Shown here: positions 8,136 through 11,617 of the stretch, piece after piece | Numbering within the stretch: the stretch's first letter is position 1 | How the letters are laid out: every line of letters begins with the position of its first letter | DNA from: JAVVSR01 sp964604875 | GTDB taxonomy: Bacteria; Bacillota; Clostridia; Christensenellales; CAG-917 | Assembly (NCBI GenBank): GCA_964604875.1 | Contig: CAZSAC010000046.1 | Span: forward strand, 1-11,617 | Direction of reading: 5' to 3' | DNA length: 11,617 bases | Notes under the pieces: model-generated | Told to the model about the DNA's origin: nothing | Seen by the model: the letters and a program-made list of their open reading frames with translations, nothing else | Databases searched by the model: none | Position numbers and translations under genes: made by a program

Positions 8136-8164
8136 TTGACAAAAGACAGTCTATACAATATAAT
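8136..8164 (+). promoter_or_regulatory. Consensus promoter for tracrRNA (and possibly cas9)
   Basis: TTGACA at 8136-8141 and TATAAT at 8159-8164 match the housekeeping sigma factor consensus perfectly and are separated by the optimal 17 bases. Transcription should begin near 8171, which is about 5 bases before the 36-base segment interpreted as the anti-repeat. No other promoter of similar quality lies between here and cas9. The stretch 8040-8135 upstream shows no supported feature. Confidence 0.82.
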
Positions 8165-8170
8165 GAATAT

Positions 8171-8267
8171 AACCAAATATACCATACCAAAATATATGAG
8201 GTTACTAAAACAAGGGATTTTTCCCGTAAAGCTCTATCCCGATGTTTTACATCGGGATATCTTTTTT
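8171..8267 (+). ncRNA. Predicted tracrRNA of the type II CRISPR-Cas locus
   Basis: The trans-activating RNA pairs with CRISPR repeats in the precursor transcript, allows RNase III processing and forms the scaffold bound by Cas9. Here a transcript of about 97 nt is predicted between a consensus promoter and a hairpin with a T-run. In order: a putative 36-nt anti-repeat (about 8176-8211) ending in GGTTACTAAAAC, then AAGG, a stem-loop with GGGA (8214-8217) pairing TCCC (8222-8225), a linker GTAAAGCTC, and a terminal hairpin. The core TACTAAAACAAGG followed by a small GG-stem is the same as in the well-known SaCas9 tracrRNA, and the overall layout agrees. Location on the same strand just before cas9 is common for tracrRNA genes. 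No matching repeat lies inside the window, so the anti-repeat boundaries are inferred. Confidence 0.82.
8235..8267 (+). terminator. Rho-independent terminator of the tracrRNA
   Basis: A perfect 10-bp stem, TATCCCGATG (8235-8244) with CATCGGGATA (8250-8259), closes the loop TTTTA and is followed by TC and six T residues (8262-8267). It doubles as the last stem-loop of the tracrRNA. It ends only 23 bases before the cas9 ATG, so any cas9 transcript starting at the upstream promoter must read through it. Confidence 0.88.
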
Positions 8268-8290
8268 ATAAATTATTTGTGGGGGTAATT

Positions 8291-11200
8291 ATGTATTACA
8301 GAATTGGGCTTGATATAGGTATAGCGTCAGTCGGAAGTTGCGCAATGATGACAAATGAGTGTGGCGAGCCGATTAAAATTTTGGAGTTAAATTCAAGGAT
8401 ATTTGATACTGCCGAGCACCCGAAAGATGGGGCGTCGCTTGCCGAACCGAGAAGGACGACAAGGGGGCTTAGACGAAGGATAAGAAGAAAAGCGCACCGC
8501 CTTGAAAGAGCCAAAAAACTTTTCAACGCTTTAGGCGTGGAAATAATCCCTAATCCCAATGTAAATTTTTTGAGGGTAAAAGCGTTGGACGAATATGTTT
8601 GTGAAGACGATTTCGCAAGTATTTTATTGCTTTTAATTAAACGGAGAGGTTTTAAAAGCAACCGCATACATGATAAAAAGGGAGATAACGGATTGCTTCT
8701 ATCGGCAACTGAGGCAAACGATAAACTGATGGCCGAAAAAGGATATCGGACGGTTGGCGAAATGCTATACTGCGAATATACCAAAACGATATCATGCAAA
8801 AATGGTGAAATTGAGATTTGCAATACAAGGAATGAGGCGGGAAAATATACCAAAACCGTATTAAGAAGCGATATTGAAAAAGAAATTGTCGCGCTGTTTG
8901 AAAGTCAAAAGAGATTTGGCAACAGGATAGCAACCGATGAGATACTTGATAAGGTTTTGGAATTGTTTAACAATCAAAGGAATTTTGACGAAGGCCCCGG
9001 CAAAGGCAGCATTTATTCGGCAAGCTTCGATATAGGGACTTGTCAGTTTGAAGAAAATGAGCTACGCGCGCCAAAAGCCAGCTATTCGTTTGAGAGAGCG
9101 ATAGCTTTGCAAAAACTAAACAATTTACTTATCATTAACGGAAGCGACGAACGTCCGCTGACACCTATCGAAAGAACAACCGTTTTAAATTTAATTGATA
9201 AACACAAAGAAGTAAAGTTTTCTCAGATTCGCAAGGCGTTGAGTTTAAACGACGGTTTCTTATTAAATCTTGCAAATTATAACATATCCGCAAGACAAAA
9301 AAATAAAGACGGAACGATTTCGGTATTGTCTTCCGATGAAATTATTAAGAAGGCGGAATCGGCGCTATTTATCAGCACCAAAAATTCAAAAGAGATAGCT
9401 GCCTGCTTAGACGAAAATAACGGAGCTGTCACAAAATTGATTGACAAAATAGCCGTGGTGTTAACAACGGCAAAAAGTGATAGTAAGCGCGCGGAAATGT
9501 TTGCTGCCGACGACTTCCGTTGCTTAACTGAAATTGAAAAGGCTAATTTGTTGGCATTGAACTATGCAAAATATGGACACTTATCATTAAAGGCGTTGGG
9601 TAATATACTTCCGTATTTGGAAGAAGGACAAAAATATAGCGATGCATGCCTTAGCGCAGGATATAACCATAGCCAAAAGACGGGCGACAAAACCAAATTA
9701 TTAAACACAAAAGAAATTCACGATGCAGTTAACGATATTACGTCGCCAGTTGTAAAACGCTCGATTTCGCAAACTATAAAGGTAATTAATGCGATAATCA
9801 GAAAGTACGGAAGTCCGCTTGCGATTAACGTTGAACTTGCAAGGGATATGAGCAAAAGCAGAGAGGAACGAGACAAGGACGACAGGGAAAATAAAAAACG
9901 CTTTGAGATTAACCAAAAGGCGAAAGAAGAATTGTCGGATAAGTTTGATATAACGGCAAAATCTTTGGATTTAATTAAATATCGGCTATACGAGGAACAA
10001 AATGGCAAGTGTATATATTCGGGCACCTCATTAGATATTAACCGTCTATTTGAGCCGAACTATGTGCAAATCGACCATATTATCCCGTACAGCAGGTCGT
10101 TTGACGATAGTTTTAAAAACAAAGTTTTGGTATTGGCAAGCGAAAATCAAAACAAGGGCAACAAGACGCCTTTCGAGTGGCTGTTTACGACGGAAAAATG
10201 GAACGACTACGTAACGAGAGTAAACGCACTCTATGCGAACAACTTCAAAAAGAAGGCGCAATTATTAAAAGAAAATTTCAGCGAAAACGAGTGGAAGTCA
10301 CGCGCAATAAACGACACACGATATATATCCAGATACGTTTTGAATATGCTGCAAAATAATCTTGTTTTTGAAGAAGGAAAAATGACGCAAAAACGTGTCT
10401 TTTCGGTATCGGGAGGTATCACGTCGCAGGCACGGCATCAATGGGGTATTGCAAAGGTTAGGGAAGACGGCGATATTCACCACGCGGTGGACGCGTGTAT
10501 AATCGCTTGCGTCACCGACGGAACTATTCAAAAACTGACGCGCGCCTATATCAAAAAAGAAATCAATGAGAAAGACAAAATCGTATCAACTCCGTACGAA
10601 AATTTTGTAAACGAGCTTGAATCGCGCTGTATGGCAAATAAAGAGGAAATGGCTATGTGGCTTTCGGGGCTGGGCTATTCCGACGATGAACTAGCCGCTT
10701 TAAAGCCTATATTCGTCTCAAGAATGCCCGATAGAAAAAGCAAGGGCGAAATCCATCAAAAGACAATAAGAAGTGACAAGTATAAAGAACAGAATATTGT
10801 TGTAAGCAAAACCGCATTGACAAAACTTAAACTTGACGCCGATGGCGAAATTCAAAACTATTTTAACCCCCAAAGCGATTTGCCCACCTATAACGCACTA
10901 AAAGCAAGGCTTAAACAGTTTAAGGGCAACGCAGAGCTTGCCTTTGCTGAGCCCGTCTACAAGCCTAAAAAGAATGGTTTATCAGGAAACGAAATTAAAA
11001 AAGTAAAGATTGTTGACAAACGCAACTCTGGATTTGAACTAAAAAAAGTTAAAGGCTTTGCCAATAACGGCGATATGATGCGCGTTGATATATTTGAAAA
11101 GGGAAATAAGTTTTATGGCGTGCCCGTATATAAAAAAGACATATACGCCAAAACCTTGCCAAATCGTGCTGCGACACAAGGGAAGAGATTTGATAATTGG

Positions 11201-11518
11201 GATATTATGGACGAAACTTATAATTTTAAGTTTTCACTTTATAAAAACGACCTTATAAAAGTAAAACATAAAAGAGGCATCACTATGGCAAAACAAAAAA
11301 AGGCGGGAGACTCTAAAATGCCCGATGCTTATATTTTTGTTGAAGACTTGCTTTATTTTAAATCATTTGACATTTCGACGGGAAGTTGCCTTGTTATAAC
11401 ACACAATAACTGTTATGGCGCAAGAATTGGCATAAAAACCTTGGAAAGTCTTGAAAAATATCAGGTAGACGTTTTAGGAAACGTAGGCCAAGTGAAAAAA
11501 GAACAAAGGATTTTATAA
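8291..11518 (+). CDS. cas9: Cas9, small RNA-guided DNA endonuclease of type II CRISPR-Cas
   Basis: Cas9 uses a crRNA:tracrRNA duplex to cut both strands of matching DNA. The 1075 residues put it among compact orthologues (SaCas9 is 1053). Visible in order: RuvC-I with D8 (RIGLDIGIASVGS); arginine-rich bridge helix (about 52-78, RRTTRGLRRRIRRKAHRLER); RGFKSNR near 119-125 opening the recognition lobe; RuvC-II with E515 (NVELARDMS); HNH with D595, H596 and N619 (QIDHIIPYS ... SENQNKGNKTPF); RuvC-III with H731 and D734 (IHHAVDACIIA); and a C-terminal WED/PAM-interacting region ending in RIGIKTLESLEKYQVDVLG. Every catalytic residue is present, so it should be active. ATG 8291 is chosen because MYYRIGLDIG matches family starts; the in-frame GTG at 8279 adds only four residues. 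GGGGG at 8281-8285 is a non-canonical ribosome binding site. A probable cas1 follows after 14 bases, suggesting type II-C or II-A. Confidence 0.97.
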   Translation: MYYRIGLDIGIASVGSCAMMTNECGEPIKILELNSRIFDTAEHPKDGASLAEPRRTTRGLRRRIRRKAHRLERAKKLFNALGVEIIPNPNVNFLRVKALDEYVCEDDFASILLLLIKRRGFKSNRIHDKKGDNGLLLSATEANDKLMAEKGYRTVGEMLYCEYTKTISCKNGEIEICNTRNEAGKYTKTVLRSDIEKEIVALFESQKRFGNRIATDEILDKVLELFNNQRNFDEGPGKGSIYSASFDIGTCQFEENELRAPKASYSFERAIALQKLNNLLIINGSDERPLTPIERTTVLNLIDKHKEVKFSQIRKALSLNDGFLLNLANYNISARQKNKDGTISVLSSDEIIKKAESALFISTKNSKEIAACLDENNGAVTKLIDKIAVVLTTAKSDSKRAEMFAADDFRCLTEIEKANLLALNYAKYGHLSLKALGNILPYLEEGQKYSDACLSAGYNHSQKTGDKTKLLNTKEIHDAVNDITSPVVKRSISQTIKVINAIIRKYGSPLAINVELARDMSKSREERDKDDRENKKRFEINQKAKEELSDKFDITAKSLDLIKYRLYEEQNGKCIYSGTSLDINRLFEPNYVQIDHIIPYSRSFDDSFKNKVLVLASENQNKGNKTPFEWLFTTEKWNDYVTRVNALYANNFKKKAQLLKENFSENEWKSRAINDTRYISRYVLNMLQNNLVFEEGKMTQKRVFSVSGGITSQARHQWGIAKVREDGDIHHAVDACIIACVTDGTIQKLTRAYIKKEINEKDKIVSTPYENFVNELESRCMANKEEMAMWLSGLGYSDDELAALKPIFVSRMPDRKSKGEIHQKTIRSDKYKEQNIVVSKTALTKLKLDADGEIQNYFNPQSDLPTYNALKARLKQFKGNAELAFAEPVYKPKKNGLSGNEIKKVKIVDKRNSGFELKKVKGFANNGDMMRVDIFEKGNKFYGVPVYKKDIYAKTLPNRAATQGKRFDNWDIMDETYNFKFSLYKNDLIKVKHKRGITMAKQKKAGDSKMPDAYIFVEDLLYFKSFDISTGSCLVITHNNCYGARIGIKTLESLEKYQVDVLGNVGQVKKEQRIL

Positions 11519-11532
11519 TCTAGGAGAAAACT

Positions 11533-11617
11533 ATGGGGTTCATAAATATATTTTTATCAACCCCTTGTAGCCTATCTATTAAGAACAGACAACTTGTAAT
11601 ACAAGGGGATAGTATTG
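11533..11617 (+). CDS. cas1: Probable Cas1, 3'-truncated by window edge
   Basis: Twenty-eight codons are visible before the window ends. The ATG has AGGAG at 11522-11526, 6 bases upstream, and lies 14 bases after the cas9 stop, so the two are one operon. The translation begins MGFINIFLSTPCSLSIKNRQ and continues LVIQGDSI. This matches the N-terminal beta-strand region of type II Cas1, where a 'S-x-x-x-L-S-x-K-N-x-x-L-V-I' strand pair is usual. Cas1 is the integrase subunit that inserts new spacers into the CRISPR array together with Cas2; its metal-binding catalytic residues would lie beyond the window. The call depends on this short match and on gene order, which in type II loci is cas9, cas1, cas2. 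Confidence 0.85.
   Translation, partial: MGFINIFLSTPCSLSIKNRQLVIQGDSI

Noticed and set aside
7878..8288. Open frame of 136 codons on the + strand spanning the kinase start and the gap before cas9
   Set aside because: Its first part is antisense to the kinase coding region and its last part runs through the tracrRNA promoter, RNA and terminator. It has no ribosome site at the start and the protein resembles nothing recognisable. An internal ATG at 8046 fares no better.
8279..8290. GTG start of cas9 giving four extra residues
   Set aside because: Family members start immediately before the RuvC-I strand, as ATG 8291 does, and the GGGGG block lies downstream of this GTG where it can serve the ATG.
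9701..10531. Several short open frames on the minus strand (and one on +) inside cas9
   Set aside because: They overlap the RuvC-II, HNH and RuvC-III motifs of cas9 in other frames and have no independent coding evidence.
8291..11518. Possibility that the Cas9 is inactivated or an IscB-like transposon protein
   Set aside because: All RuvC and HNH catalytic residues are present, the length and recognition-lobe region are those of a true Cas9, and a probable cas1 follows directly.
1..11617. CRISPR array, insertion sequence or attachment site within the window
   Set aside because: No set of regularly spaced repeats, transposase-like protein, terminal inverted repeats or target duplication was seen; the array is expected beyond the right edge.

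Overview
The window comes from a low-GC Gram-positive bacterium, most likely an uncultured member of the Clostridia or a related Firmicutes lineage. This rests on AT-rich sequence, strong AGGAG-type ribosome binding sites, consensus TTGACA/TATAAT promoters, a lipobox lipoprotein, a clostridial-style signalling set and a small Cas9. The taxonomic assignment is inference; no rRNA or tRNA is present.

Left part (1-3344, + strand): a tight operon with 7-9 bp gaps. It holds the 3' part of a probable beta-helix-like protein whose start lies outside the window, a 619-residue lipoprotein with three Ig-like repeats followed by a beta-helix segment, and a seven-helix YwaF/TIGR02206-type membrane protein. 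Together they look like a cell-envelope module of unknown function.

Middle part (3408-8034): a dispersed phosphorelay. A promoter at 3408-3436 drives a stand-alone receiver protein, followed by a separate histidine phosphotransfer (Hpt) protein. Convergent to these, on the minus strand, is a 1175-residue soluble hybrid histidine kinase with about six PAS-like domains, HisKA, HATPase and a C-terminal receiver, but no Hpt domain of its own. One bidirectional hairpin at 4376-4408 separates the two transcription units. The kinase has its own consensus promoter (8005-8034, minus strand) with a near-palindrome in the spacer.

Right part (8136-11617, + strand): the start of a type II CRISPR-Cas locus. 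A consensus promoter (8136-8164) leads into a predicted tracrRNA of about 97 nt (about 8171-8267). It contains an anti-repeat ending ACTAAAAC, a short stem-loop and a 10-bp terminator hairpin, and its layout closely follows that of the SaCas9 tracrRNA. Next come cas9 (8291-11518, 1075 aa, all nuclease residues present) and the first 28 codons of a probable cas1 at the window edge. The gene order (tracrRNA, cas9, cas1) fits type II-C, or II-A if csn2 follows outside the window. The CRISPR array itself is not in the window.

The most useful observation is the unlabelled tracrRNA, with its promoter and terminator directly in front of cas9. It predicts the start of the cognate repeat (GTTTTAGTAACCTC...) and suggests that cas9 transcription depends partly on readthrough of the tracrRNA terminator.
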